Source: Thalassia testudinum
Taxonomy: Eukaryota > Streptophyta > Magnoliopsida > Alismatales > Hydrocharitaceae
Reading direction: 5' to 3'
Length of the DNA: 64,000 bases
Assembly: GCA_037157565.1 (NCBI GenBank)
Contig: JAZHRO010000002.1
Location: 39,514,501 to 39,578,500 of the forward strand
Shown: positions 36,137-47,900 of the stretch, one piece after another
How positions within the stretch are numbered: the stretch's first letter is position 1
How the letters are laid out: each line of letters opens with the position of its first letter
Notes under the pieces: model-generated
Databases searched by the model: none
Seen by the model: the letters and a program-made list of their open reading frames with translations, nothing else
What the model was told of the DNA's origin: nothing
Made by a program: the position numbers and the translations under genes

Positions 36137-37166
36137 TTGGTGTCAACTGCCGGACGAGAACCTCTTGTCTCACCTCAATCCTTCCTTCACATGCGAGCTC
36201 CAGCTCTTCGCCGATGCATCGCCTCCATCAGTCGCGGCAAGCCGTGATCCAACAACTTCGTCTTTCTCGCTCTCTTCACGGATGTTGTGTCCCTATCCTT
36301 CACCCGGTCACCGCTGCTCATCCACCCTACATACCTACCATCCCAATCATTGCCTCGATCGCTCAACATCATCTTCCCACGTTACCAGCATCTCCGATCT
36401 CCACTGATACCTCACCTCGCGCACCGTTGTCCACCTTTCGTCCTAACCCTAACACAAACCACCCCACCGACCTTATATATCTACCTGATAGTCCCTCCCC
36501 AAACCCAAATACCCATTTACCCGAATATCCCACCCTCCCACCTCCACCGCGACCCTCCCTCCCTGAGCACACCCCCTGAATGCGACCCACCCAACCCACC
36601 ACCTCCCACCATCAGACAACCTACCCCTTGCATCCTACCACCTGCAACTCCCTTCACTTCACGGATCACAGCTGCCTCATCTACAGAGCTCCTTCACTAC
36701 CTACGAGCTCAGAGACGCCACCTTCTGGCATATTTCATACACAGCCTCGTCTCCTGCCATCGTCTCTCTGCGCACGCTTCTTCTATCCAATTGTTGTCCT
36801 AGAGCATATATACGCTCCACCTTCTGAACGTCCATGACTCTCCACGTCACCTCCACCACGGACTCTCTTCCTCGATCGACGATTCTAGCTCACCATTCCC
36901 TACACGGCAACTCGCTTGCTTCTCGAAGCTTACCCCATCTACCCTGGTTGCTACAATCCCTGTCCCTAGTGCGTCTTCATCATTGCCGAGCCCTATATTC
37001 GACCAGATCACACACCGGCTCGAGAGTTCTTTGCTACAGACAACACTCCTCTCTCTAAGGACTCTATCTCCAATCGACCTACTCGTCAATTTATTACTGC
37101 ATGTGAGTTTCGTCATCACAACTGTCGCCGCCCGATCATGCCACGAGGCTCCACTGGATCGTGCTA
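36137..37166 (+). other. Unusually long C-rich leader of the copia element
   Basis: About 1 kb between the primer site and the gag ATG. Composition is C/T-rich with many CCACC and CTCC strings. It gives several ORFs (36165-36407, 36287-36802, 36580-36837, 36983-37348) with no recognised domain. Copia leaders are usually much shorter. It may be captured host sequence, an expanded leader or an old insertion. Confidence 0.6.
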
Positions 37167-38070
37167 ATGGCGTCTACACTGAATCAGGTCTCCTCTGCCC
37201 TTGCTCTTCCCTCAAGTGTCCACCACTTTCTCTCCATAAAGCTGACATCGACAAATTACCTACTATGGAAAACACAACTGCTCCCACTTCTATGATCACA
37301 CAATCTCCTTGGATTAGTCCAAGGAACCAATGTATGCCCTACACTTGAGGCCACCTGAGGCCAGCTTCTCCACCACAGGATCCACAGTCTCCACTGACTC
37401 TGCAGCCATTCAAGCATGGCATACTCATGATTAGATGCTCCTCAGTTGGATTGTTGTGTCACTTTTAGAAGAAGTTCTTCTCACTGTTGTTGGTCGGGCC
37501 TCACCACTAGCTTCACAATTTGGAATGCTCTTTATGAAGCATATGGTACCTCTTCCCACACTCACATTCTCCAGTTACGCATGTAGCTCCAAGCATTAAG
37601 AAAAGGCAACGACTCCATCTCCACCTTTCTAAGAAAAGCAAAGTACCTTTCTGATGAGCTTGCTGTTGCAGGACAAATAATTGATGCTGCAGAATTCAAT
37701 GCAAAAATCTTCAACAACATTGGTGCTAGCTACAGTGATATCATTGCAGCCCTAGCCTCCCGCTCTACTGCAATCACCTTCCCAGAGCTTCAAAGCATAT
37801 TGGCAGCTCATGAAATTCGCATTCAGCACAACATTGCCAGTTCGACAGAATCCCTTCCCACAGTAAACTCAACCCAGCACACCACCTTGTCTAACCGTGG
37901 CTGTGGTAAAGGTTGTGGACGAAAAAACAAACCATTTGTTCTGCCTACCCAGTTTGTGGTGTACCAAGTCACAGTAATTATATGCATCGTTATCACAAGA
38001 AGAGCCAAGGACAAAGCTCCTCACATCCCCAAGTGCACGTCGCTCAGCATCCCTCCCTTCCTCTCGTGCC
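37167..38070 (+). pseudogene. gag of the copia element, broken
   Basis: A good start is the ATG at 37167, followed by the N-terminal gag pattern LSIKLTSTNYLLWKTQLLPLL and then a stop near 37288. The UBN2-type region follows with TIWNALYEAYGTSSHTHILQL (about 37515), LQALRKGNDSISTFLRKAKYL and FPELQSILAAHEIRIQ (about 37785-37830), with another stop near 37578. The zinc knuckle region reads VCGVPSHSNYMH in a shifted frame (about 37950), and a cysteine of the CCHC set is missing. Gag would form the particle around the element RNA. Confidence 0.75.
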
Positions 38071-38130
38071 TGCACACGAGGATTGGTATCCTGACAGTGA
38101 GGCCACCCATCATGTTACAGGAGACCTCCA
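38071..38130 (+). pseudogene. Protease active-site region of the copia element, glycine lost
   Basis: DWYPDSEATHHVTGDL is readable in frame 2 (about 38077-38124). The family consensus is DSGATHH. Glycine is replaced by Glu (GAG), a single G-to-A change, so the catalytic DSG triad is destroyed. Everything around it is otherwise typical. Confidence 0.75.
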
Positions 38131-38484
38131 AAACTTATCAATTGCATAACCTTATGGGGGGCACGATGTCATAAAAGTTGGTAACGAACAAGGTATGAAG
38201 ATAATACATGTTAGCAAGAAATCTCTGCATTATCCTTCTCGATCCTTTTTGCTCACAAATGTTCTTTGTGTATCTGCTTCCTCTAAATCCTTACTATCCG
38301 TTTATAGATTTTGCAAGGATAACAATTGCTCAATTGAATTCACTGATCATTGTTTTCTGGTAAAGGATTGATGAACCTCTCGGATTCTTCTACGAGGGGT
38401 CAATGATGAAGGACTCTACCGCCTCTCATCTCGCTCCACTTCTCTGACTATTCCACCTGCCACCTTCATTGCTACTAGAGACAC

Positions 38485-39130
38485 CTGGAACATCTGGCAC
38501 AACCGCCTTAGTCATCCTCAAGCCAAGACGGTGAACCGTGTTCTCAACAACCTTGGTCTGAAATTTATTTCTGCCACCAATAAATGCTCATCATGTATGC
38601 TTGGGAAAATGTCTAAAATTCCCTTGCCTACTACAAATACTCATAGCACTAATCCTTTTCAGCTTGTTTTCAGTGATGTCTGGGGTCTTGCACTCGATAG
38701 CAATTTGTTTGGCTTTCATTATTTTGTTCTATTTCTTGATGACTATTCAAAGCATGTCTGGCTTTTCCCTATGGTTAATAAAAGTGAGGTTGTCTCCATT
38801 TTTCAATCCTTTCATACAATGGTGGAACGTCAATTCAATTCTACGATCCAACAATTTCAATCAGATGGGGGTGGGGAATACATAGCTCTACGCCATTTCT
38901 TTAACTCAAATGGCATTCACCACATGCATTTCCTGCCCACACACGCATGAGCAAAATGGGGGTGCTGAACAGAAAATAAGGCACATTGTTGATACCGGTC
39001 TTACCTTACTAACACATGCTGCTATGCCAAAAAGCTTCTGGCACTTTGCATTCGCTGCTGCAACTTTTCTCATCAACAGACTTCCTACTCATACACTCCA
39101 ACAACAAAGTCCCAACAAATGCCTCTAGAA
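38485..39130 (+). pseudogene. Integrase of the copia element, frameshifted
   Basis: The pre-integrase zinc region reads IWHNRLSHPQAKT and CSSCMLGKMSKIP (38490-38620). The core has SDVWGLAL, FVLFLDDYSKHVWLF and QFQSDGGGEY (two catalytic Asp) in 38531-38950. A shift near 38935 moves the third acidic residue, EQNGGAEQKIRHI, into 38910-39128, which ends MPKSFWHFAFAAATFLINRLP. 39130-39600 is the degraded C-terminal half. Confidence 0.8.
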
Positions 39131-39599
39131 GAAAGACCCCTCCTACAAGTTTCTCCGGGCCTTTGGTTGCGCCGTCTATCCTCTTCTCCGACCCTACAGC
39201 ACCCATAAATTCTCCCATCAGACAAGCCAGTGCGTCTTTCTCGGGTACGCAAAAGACCACCTCAGCTACTTGTGTTATGACCATCTTACCAAAAAGATAT
39301 ACACTGCTCACCATGTACATTTTGTGAGGATGTCTTCCCCTTCCAGAACACCTCCATCCTTGGCCCACCACCATCCACCAGCCCTACCTCACCATGGATG
39401 TTCGTGCCACTCCCATCAGCAACAATATGCACACCGGAATTACCATCCATCTAGCCTCCTACCATACCTGCAGCAATCACTGAACAGACCACACTGCCAC
39501 TACAACGACGACAGCTCCATCCTCGCCAACAAGTTGACTATCGCACTCTTACAAGACTTCAATGGACCACTGCTTCTATTGCCCCTCAAGTAAACCTTA

Positions 39600-40300
39600 C
39601 AAGTGTCACTACAGTCGAAGAACCAACCTGCTTCTCTCAAGCTAACAAGAATGCAAACTGGCATGCAGCAATGACAATTGAATATAATGCCCTGTTAGCT
39701 AATCATACATGGACGCTCATACCACCCTCACCAAGAATGAATATAATTGGCTGTAAATGGGTTTTTTGGCTCAAGTATCATCCCAATGGTGAAGTTCACA
39801 GGTACAAAGCTCGGCTAGTAGCCCAAGGATACAATCAATAGGAAGGTCTCGACTACGACACATTCAGCCCAGTAGTCAAATCCACCACTATTCGAATAAT
39901 TCTTTCCATTACAATCTCCAACAATTGGGAACTTCATCAAATTGACATTAGCAATACATTTCTTCATAGCCACCTTCAGGAAACTATGTTCATGTCGTAA
40001 CCACCGGACTTTACCGATCCAGATAAACCGCATCATGTCTGTCGCTTAAATAGATCACTCTACAATCTTAAATAAGCCCCACGAACATGGTATAGTCGAC
40101 TAAGCAACTTCCTTGAAACAATGGGTTTTCATTCCTCTCAAACAGACACATCATTATTCATTTGGATTTCTGGGTTTCATCGCTTATACATTCTTATATA
40201 TGTGGATGACATAATCATCACATGCACTTCCCCCACCAAAAATAAGTTGGCTAATAAACAGTTTGCAGAAAGAATTTCAGATACGGGATCTTGGCTTTCT
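39600..40300 (+). pseudogene. Reverse transcriptase of the copia element
   Basis: Translation with interruptions gives NWHAAMTIEYNALL (about 39657), IGCKWVFWLKYHPNGEVHRY KARLVAQGYNQ (stop follows, about 39838), ELHQIDISNTFLH (about 39930), and CRLNRSLYNLK-stop. The intact catalytic box LIYVDDIIIT lies at about 40195-40222. At least three in-frame stops. The catalytic Asp pair is kept. Confidence 0.8.
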
Positions 40301-40870
40301 TAATTACTTCTTGGGCATTCATGCCCACCGAACTGACAAAAGCCTACTACTGACACAACAAAAGTATACGGCTGATCTTCTCAACATAGTCAACATGGCC
40401 ACCTGCAAGCCTATCAAGACTCCAATGGCCGTATCTACAAAACTAGTCAGCTCAAGAACGCCATTCCATAACTCCACATTATACAGACAAACAGTTGGAG
40501 CGCTACATTATCTCCTACTGACCTATCCTGATATCTCCTTTACAGTAAGCAAAGCCTGCCAGTTCATGCATAATCCAACAGATTACCACTGGGAACACGT
40601 CAAACACATCCTTCGCTACCTTGAGGGAACTCTCTCCTTTGGTCTTCTCATTCAACCCTCTTCAAACTTCACTCTTCAGGCCTACTCAGATGCTAACTAA
40701 GCAGGTTGCACAGAGGATAGCCAATCATCTAATGGGTACCTCATCTTCCTCGACTCCAACCTTATCTCATGATCTTCAAAGAAACAACAAAATGTTTCCC
40801 GCTCCTCCACCAAAGTAAAGTACAAAGCAGTCGCTAATGCCACCACTGAGCTCATTTGGTTTAAATCCTT
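40263..40870 (+). pseudogene. RT C-terminus and RNase H of the copia element
   Basis: 40263-40700 is open for 145 codons: FQIRDLGFLNYFLGI, LLLTQQKYTADLL, LYRQTVGALHYLLLTYPDIS, FMHNPTDYHWEHVKHILRYL, and the RNase H start LQAYSDAN. A stop replaces the next Trp (TAA in place of TGG-type codon), then AGCTED follows in frame. The RNase H end (TTELIWF, about 40847) is still readable. Confidence 0.75.
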
Positions 40871-41145
40871 ATTGAAAGAACTCCACGACTAATGAAGCTC
40901 CCATCCTCTGGTGTGATGACATCGACGTCATTTATCTCTGTCAATCTAGTGTTTCATGCCTGTATGAAACATATTGAGATTGATTATCACTTTGTTCGAA
41001 AGTAGGTCATTAAGAAATTACCCTAGGTTCGCTTCATCTCATCCAAAGACCCACTTACCAACATTCTCAAAAAGCCACTTACTACGCAAGCCTTCCAGAA
41101 CATACGACGGCATCTACATATCCATCAATCGGCAATCACATAGTT

Positions 41146-41163
41146 CCTTGGATCGAAAGGGGA
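41146..41163 (+). other. Polypurine tract of the copia element
   Basis: GGATCGAAAGGGGA directly precedes the TGTTGGC start of the 3' LTR. Confidence 0.75.
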
Positions 41164-41356
41164 TGTTGGCAATGCCACCAAGCCTCAACCTCGTCCAAGA
41201 ATGTCGTCACCGAGTCTTCCGCTTGACAAACGTCCTCCCCAAGTCTCACAATGAGAACTCGTGCAACAACGTCATCCAAGAGTTGTTAAGAAAAATATGT
41301 AACTAAATACTTAACAATCAGAGAAAATACAAAGAAATTCCCTACCTATTCTAACA
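41164..41356 (+). mobile_element. 3' LTR of the copia element
   Basis: 193 bases, aligned with 35910-36136 but with an internal deletion that removes the TATA box. It ends TTCTAACA and is followed by the duplication CTAAA. Confidence 0.85.
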
Positions 41357-41361
41357 CTAAA

Positions 41362-41820
41362 GTCTGGCGAAAGAGTGAACATGCTGTAACACCTTTCCTG
41401 AAACTGGCAAAAGTCTATACCCCAAGAGGTCGTAATGAAAAAGCAAAGCTATACAATTGAGTTCGGCTGCCACGGATGATACAGCAATTCTACCACTCAA
41501 AACCAATCCCCACCATCGCCATATTTATCCTTCTGTCATTCGATGGTTAGAGAAGTTAAAGACATCTGGTCGACTAAACCGACAACGTCAAGGTTCACTC
41601 GGTGGATCACGAGAAGAAATCCATCTCCTTCATTTCATGAAGTTCCTGCGGATGGTACAATTCAGAAAGCGTAATCCTGTAAGAGACCAAATCATATGGG
41701 TGGTTCCATTACACGGGTCCATGCGAATTTGCCAGATGACCTTAGAACCCCGTTGTAATCTTAACCAAGTTTGCAGAACATAAAGGCTTCTTAGCTTAGA
41801 AAAAAATGTCACTGCATCCA
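41362..41820. other. Intergenic sequence downstream of the lipid-transfer gene
   Basis: No gene is recognised. The ORF 41457-41783 (108 codons, +) has no domain that I know and overlaps an antisense ORF. It is reported only as unassigned. Confidence 0.4.
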
Positions 41821-41826
41821 TTTATT
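41821..41826 (-). terminator. Polyadenylation signal of the lipid-transfer gene
   Basis: The minus strand reads AATAAA, 121 bases downstream of the TAA stop at 41947-41949. Its place fits the 3' UTR of the gene. Confidence 0.55.
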
Positions 41827-41946
41827 TCCAAGGCCAAAACAAATTACATGAACTAACACGGAGTCATCAACATACAACTAGTCCTCCAATAGAATGACAT
41901 CAATGAGAAAGATGTAGCAGGATATCTAAAAACTTGGAGAATCAGC

Positions 41947-44900
41947 TTAAAGCATTGCGAAGGCAGTAGCTGATAGACCAGCGATAAGCGCACCAGCGGA
42001 GACCCGGAATGTGGAAGCTTTGCTTGCTGGGGGTGGGGCCATTGCTCCACCTGCATGAGATGACCTCATTATCAAGCCTCGGAAAAGAGATCTCAAGAGA
42101 GTGAGAAAGCATCATTATAATGCATAACCTCAAATTTTCTTGTAAACAAAAGCTCAATACACCACAAAAAAAAAACAATACAGGGTCTGCAGATGCAAAA
42201 CAAATAATATCATCAGGATAAATGAGATATTTACAGAACTCATCAGGAGATGCATGCTGCAAGATTACTCAGGAAATTATTTCTAGAAGTATTCTGGAAT
42301 AGAACCAAAAGACACAGCTCCCCCATCTAGGCTTCTAGTTGAGGTTATTTATAGGAAAGCAAAAGATCCAAGAGACGAAATTCGAGCTGGTTGCTGTAAG
42401 AAAATAGGGAGCCAATTTCTCGAAAAGAAAGAGAACTTACTAAACGAAACAAAATTCTCATGTCGTTTTCACGCATTAGCTGCCAAAAGGGTGAGAGGAG
42501 TCATTCACACTAAGAAATCCACCTTTTCTCATCAAAGTTTCCAGCAAGAAACTCTTTACAGGGAAAAGGTTTCGGAACAAAGTGTCATAGTAATCCTAGC
42601 AAATTGAAACTTCACAAACAACTGCCTCAAAGAATCATGACTCAAGGCACATTTTAATGGAGTTGTATGGGAACTTCGTGGGCGCTTGAGATTTCATTAC
42701 AACATATAGACAACCAGAAATTGATACTGAGCACCAAAATCCTAATCCAATCCCCTAGGAATTCAATCTAATTCAACGTGTCTGAATTCATTCAAACTGG
42801 ATTGACATGCACAATTACCCAATCCATTTCTTGATTTCTTTGCTTTGCAGGTTTCTCCACAGACTCAAACAACTAATACCAATGAAATTTAATTTTCATC
42901 AACGCTTCATTTCTAGAGAGAAACTGTAGAAAGACATCCTCACTGTATTCTGAATACGAGCAACATAAAAAAAAATAAAGCTAAAATGCATAAAGTTTGA
43001 ATATTCTAAATGTCATGTTATTTCTCAAATGAATATGCAAATCAGGTGTATTTGAATTTAATATAATACTAAAAAAAGTGTTGAGTTTTGAATAAGCCAC
43101 ATGGCAGTGCCATGTAACAATCAATGGTGAGTCACGTGTGGGGCCCATGTTGGGCACATGTGTGTGTCTATGCATGTGCGTGGGTTTTGGCTTGTAAGCC
43201 AAGTCTAGTTTGTGACATGTGGTAAGCTGTTTTTCCTTTTGGTGGTTAATTAGAATTGAGTCAATTTAAGAATATGTGATTTGATTTGATTAAGTTTGTT
43301 TTAGGAAATGAGATTAACAAATCCTAAATTAGTTAAGATTGCAATTAGGAGTGGAATTGAATCTCTTTAAATAAAGACCAACTACCCTCGATTTCTTTTA
43401 GTTCCAATAAAATATTTCCAACCCTAAGGACTCCCCTCCTCTCTCTCATCTTCCATGAAACCTGCCTCTCTCTCTCTCTCTTCCTACTCTCTCCACGCAC
43501 CAACATCTAGAAGGAGAAGGGCCCTCTCCACGCTAAACAATGTTATCTTGGCTAATTATAAAAAGAAACAAAGAAAAAGAATATGGAAAAGATTTTTTTT
43601 TGGAAAGAAAATATGGAGTCTGTTAGGAATAAAAGAGCCACGTGGGACTGCCATGTGGCAGCCAGATAGACCACGTGGCAGTGCCTTGTGGCAGCAGCGG
43701 TAGGACATGGCAGCAAGGACCAAGGATCCTTATTTTGGTTGCTTAAGTTACAAGTTTTGGTATTTTTGTTAAATGACTTTTAGGAAAGTTGTTTTAGTAA
43801 TTAGTTGTTGGGATTTGTTCTTTCTTATTTTAGAAGATTTGATTTGATTGAGTTATTACCAAGTTTAGAGGATATATTTTCTCCTAATAAAAGAAAGCAT
43901 TCCTCTTGTATTTATTTTTTTTTAAGGGAAAAAGGGTGGTAATCCTTTAGATACCACCCAAAATTGCATTAATCAAATAGAAAAGTACAATGTTCCCATT
44001 ACATGCCAGAGCTCCACCCTGAAATAAAAGATATCGCAGACCCAACAAAATTCTCCACATATGGGCACTGCCCCTTAAACATAACATCATTCCTGCCTAA
44101 CCAAATAGCCCACAAAACTGCCAGCGGTTGAGCTCATTCCCACCTCGATCAAAACACATTGTGCTCAACTTCAACCTCGCTGCATCTGAAAGATCACCAA
44201 AATCTGGTAGAAGAGTCATTTCCTCGTTTAACTGAGCCCCTTCAGACATATGGTTGCCATCATACTACCTACCGAAGCCCCCCACCCTCGCCTTCACCAA
44301 CGGCTTTACAAGTGAGTCCTTTAAACACTAAAGTGGGTTTGCAATGTGCTGATAATAAGGACAAGACAGATGATGTGGCAGGTGATGATCTTGATCTTCC
44401 GATAATCATTCGGAAGTGACCACGAACCTGCACTACTTACCCAACGGCTGAGGCACTTGCTATTAACGGCTTAGCCCCCGGGTTTACTGGATTCACTCAG
44501 GCATTGGCTGCTACTCAAATTCTAGTGACTCATCGTAAGGCCATGCTTGATCCAAAATGGTGGGTAGCAATGGAGGATGGGATGGCCGCTCTTAGAGGAC
44601 GTGGGCCCTGGGAGCTCACTTCACTTCCAAATGGTGCTACACTTATTAGCTGCCAATGGGTGTTCACTTTGAAATTCAACCCAAATGGAGGTGTTGCCAG
44701 ATACAAAGCATGTCTCATGGTAAAGGAGTTCACTCAAACTTATGGGATGGACTTCTTTAAAACATTTCACAAGTTAATAGATTTCCTACAGTACGGGTGC
44801 TGGCTGCAGTGGCAGTTCAACTAGATTGGCCTTTGCATCAGTTAGATGTGAAGAATGCCTTCCTCTATGATGATCTCCAAGAGGAAGTCTACATGTAGCA

Positions 44901-47900
44901 ACCACTTGGCTTTGAGGCTCAGGGAGATTGTGTATACCGACTCCGAAAGGCCATCTACAGCCCTAAACAGAGCTCCAGAACTTGGTTCCAGAGGTTATCA
45001 CAGGTTGTAAAGGCAACTAGATTCAGGAAATCAACAGTTGATTTCTCTCTCTTTGTCAGGAGGATTGGATGAGGTACTATGATATTTCTTGTTTATGTTG
45101 ATTACTTAATTGTCACAAGAGATGATGAGCAGGTGTTGTTGAGATTAAGCGCATTTTAGCATAACAGTTTGAATACTTTGTTTCCTTCAAGATGCTTAAA
45201 AAACATAGGGAATAACTTCCTAGGGGATCTTTAAAAATAAGCTACAAGCGTCAACTCCCAACTCCAAACAAGTTTCTTCCCCTTCGAAATACTTACAGGT
45301 CCAAACTAGCTTCTCTCCTTTCAAGATGCTTAGCAAAGACAGGTGATCGAGACTGTTGACCCAATTCCACCTAGAAAGGTGTACGTCTAGCGAGAGGTGG
45401 GTACTCTCAAATTTCACTAGTTTGTAATGAATACAAATGAAACTCACTTTTTCTTCTCTCTATTTGCGTAAAAAATATTATTTAGCACAGCCTAGGTATA
45501 TATAGGTTGAGCGATCCTTGATCATGGATATTATGGAATTTTTTTACAATCCCATGATCTAATCATTAAGTAAATTATGTAACCATCAAACGGTTTGCTG
45601 GCGCAAAATCCAATGGAGTAACGACTTGTGCGTTATGTCTCCAATGCCAGACCCATTGGCGGGTCGATGGATCTATAAGGGAAACGGGTTGCTAGATCCA
45701 GGCAACCGAATCCACCAAGACATAGGGTTGTCAAATTCAACTATATCGATCTAAGCAACCGGATCCACTAGGATGCCAGGTTAAGCCAAAGAGTTTACCT
45801 TACGACCAAATTTTTCTTCCCTCATCAGGTAAAGAACTTAATAGGAAGGTATAGATTTCCCTTCAAACAACACATCCAGGAAGGCAAAAATACCAGGTTC
45901 CATGTGCTTAACCTCCACTTCAAGAAGAGACAAGCATAAGCACATAAACGCAACAAAAAAATCATTTCAACTACTCTTATTCTCTTTCCCTAATTACAAG
46001 AAAAATAAACCTCACTCTAGAAACAACATGAACAAAATCTATAGCTAATTTCCTCATCAAAGCAAGCTTCTCTCAAGTGTTAGGGCTTAAGATACACCAA
46101 CTCACCAAAACCCAACCTACCATCAAGGATGTTTATTTGAGCTGCTACTGCGATGTGTGGAGGAATTGCCAAAGTGCTGCCGCTGCCTGCTATGGGGATG
46201 GAATGAACGGAGTGGGATGGGTGGTTGAGGTTGTTAGAAGGACGCTTTGGAGTTGATGGGGATTTGGAGGAAGACATCGTTAATTGAGTTGGTCATAGGA
46301 AAAAAGATCATGTCTGGTATTGGTTGCAATGCTCACTTAAGGATGCAAGTTTCGGTAAATCTAACCCGAATCTGAGTCAATCCGACCCGAAAAAAATGGG
46401 TAAAACCTAACCCGAACCCAACCAGGTTTGGATATGAATTTTATCCAAAAAACTCGATCGGATTTGAGTATGGGTATAGATTTATACTCGATTATCCGAC
46501 CCGAGTACTCAAATAAAATCTCAATTTACCCGAGATATATAAGTCTCACCCTAAGTCCCTTATTCTCCCAGCCCTAATCTCTCTCATAATTTCCTCCATG
46601 ATTTTGAAAGTTTGAAGTGCTTCTAAAACTTCTATTGAACATTTATTAAGGATAGGGATCTTTTATTTCAAATATACTTGTATTTTGCTTTTTTTATATT
46701 TTTTATTTTTTGTTTTAATGTATTCCCCTTGAAGGACTCTTTTTATAATAATTTCAGTGGAGATCAATAAAATTGGAGTATCCTAAGCCCCTATATTTCG
46801 GGCTTGCTAAAAATAAATAATTAATTAATCATATTATTTTTTTTTTTCTTCTTCTACTCTAATTTGGGTATTATTTAATTGTAAGATCAATTATATTCGA
46901 TTGTTAAATGGATACCTGATGGATAAATGGGTATGGGTATAGATTTAGATTTTTGTACCCAATAGGTAAAGAGGTAGGATATGGATATGAATTTTGTAAT
47001 TGGATATAGATATGAGTTTAACCGAACCTGACCCGTTTGCATCCATATGCTCACTTCATTTTTAAGACCAATTTGTGTTGAAATTGCCTGGATCTAGAAG
47101 GCACTTACCTTGAACTTCGTAAGGACAATGAAAAAGATGAAAAAAAGGGAATTCTTACATGCATGATCTTTTAAAATTTTACTATCATACAAGTTTGTGT
47201 AGGAGTAAGCCACCAATCGTAAGGTTTAAATTAGATAATTTAGAATAAAAATTATATACACAAATCTCTTAAAGGATGCATAGTATTTTCAAAAAGTAAA
47301 AAGGGGAAATTCGGAATGTTTGAAAAAGCAAGTAACGGGCATATGGCCGACTTACATCATTTGATATAAAGAAAAATATATGCCTCCGCACTTTTTCCTA
47401 TTTGCATAAATGCCACGTAAAGTTGCTCGAGTCTAGACAATATTTGCATTACAATGAAGTTGACCATGATCATGACTAAGATTATTCAAAAAATTTGACT
47501 ACAACTGAAGCCAATTCAGGTTGATCCCAACTAGCATATCCAATAATTACTAAACCCAATTAATCGAGCACAACATGTGTTAATCAATAAGTTAAGGTGA
47601 TAAATTAATTTTATATAGACAATAATATAGGAAAATAAGGATAAGAGAAGAAACAAGAGAAGCGAAAAGATGATTTTTTTTTTTTTATAAAACTTTCCAT
47701 TTTTTGTTTCATTTATTTTCTTTATTTTTGTATTCAAATTTCCCTGCTTTCTAAATTTTATTTTGTGTTTTTATTTCATGAATTACTTTTCAAGAAGAAT
47801 TATTTATATTATTCTATTTTTATGGTTTTGTATTTTAATTATTTTCCGAAAAAATTCTACATTTTATTTCTTTTTTCTTATGATTTTTCTATATTTTTAT

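Larger units (their letters stand above)
35910..41356 (+). mobile_element. Ty1/copia retrotransposon, complete outline, decayed coding
   Basis: LTRs at 35910-36136 and 41164-41356 begin TGTTAGCAACGCC and TGTTGGCAATGCC; the 3' LTR ends TTCTAACA. CTAAA lies directly before (35905-35909) and directly after (41357-41361), a 5-bp duplication. The internal order is gag, protease, integrase, RT, RNase H, with integrase before RT, which defines Ty1/copia. All frames carry stops. The 3' LTR lacks about 30 bases around the 5' LTR sequence GTATAAATAGAAC. Element length 5447 bases. Confidence 0.9.

Noticed and set aside
36287..36802. 171-codon Pro/Ser/Thr-rich ORF
   Set aside because: It lies in the C-rich copia leader with overlapping open frames in all phases; composition explains the openness.
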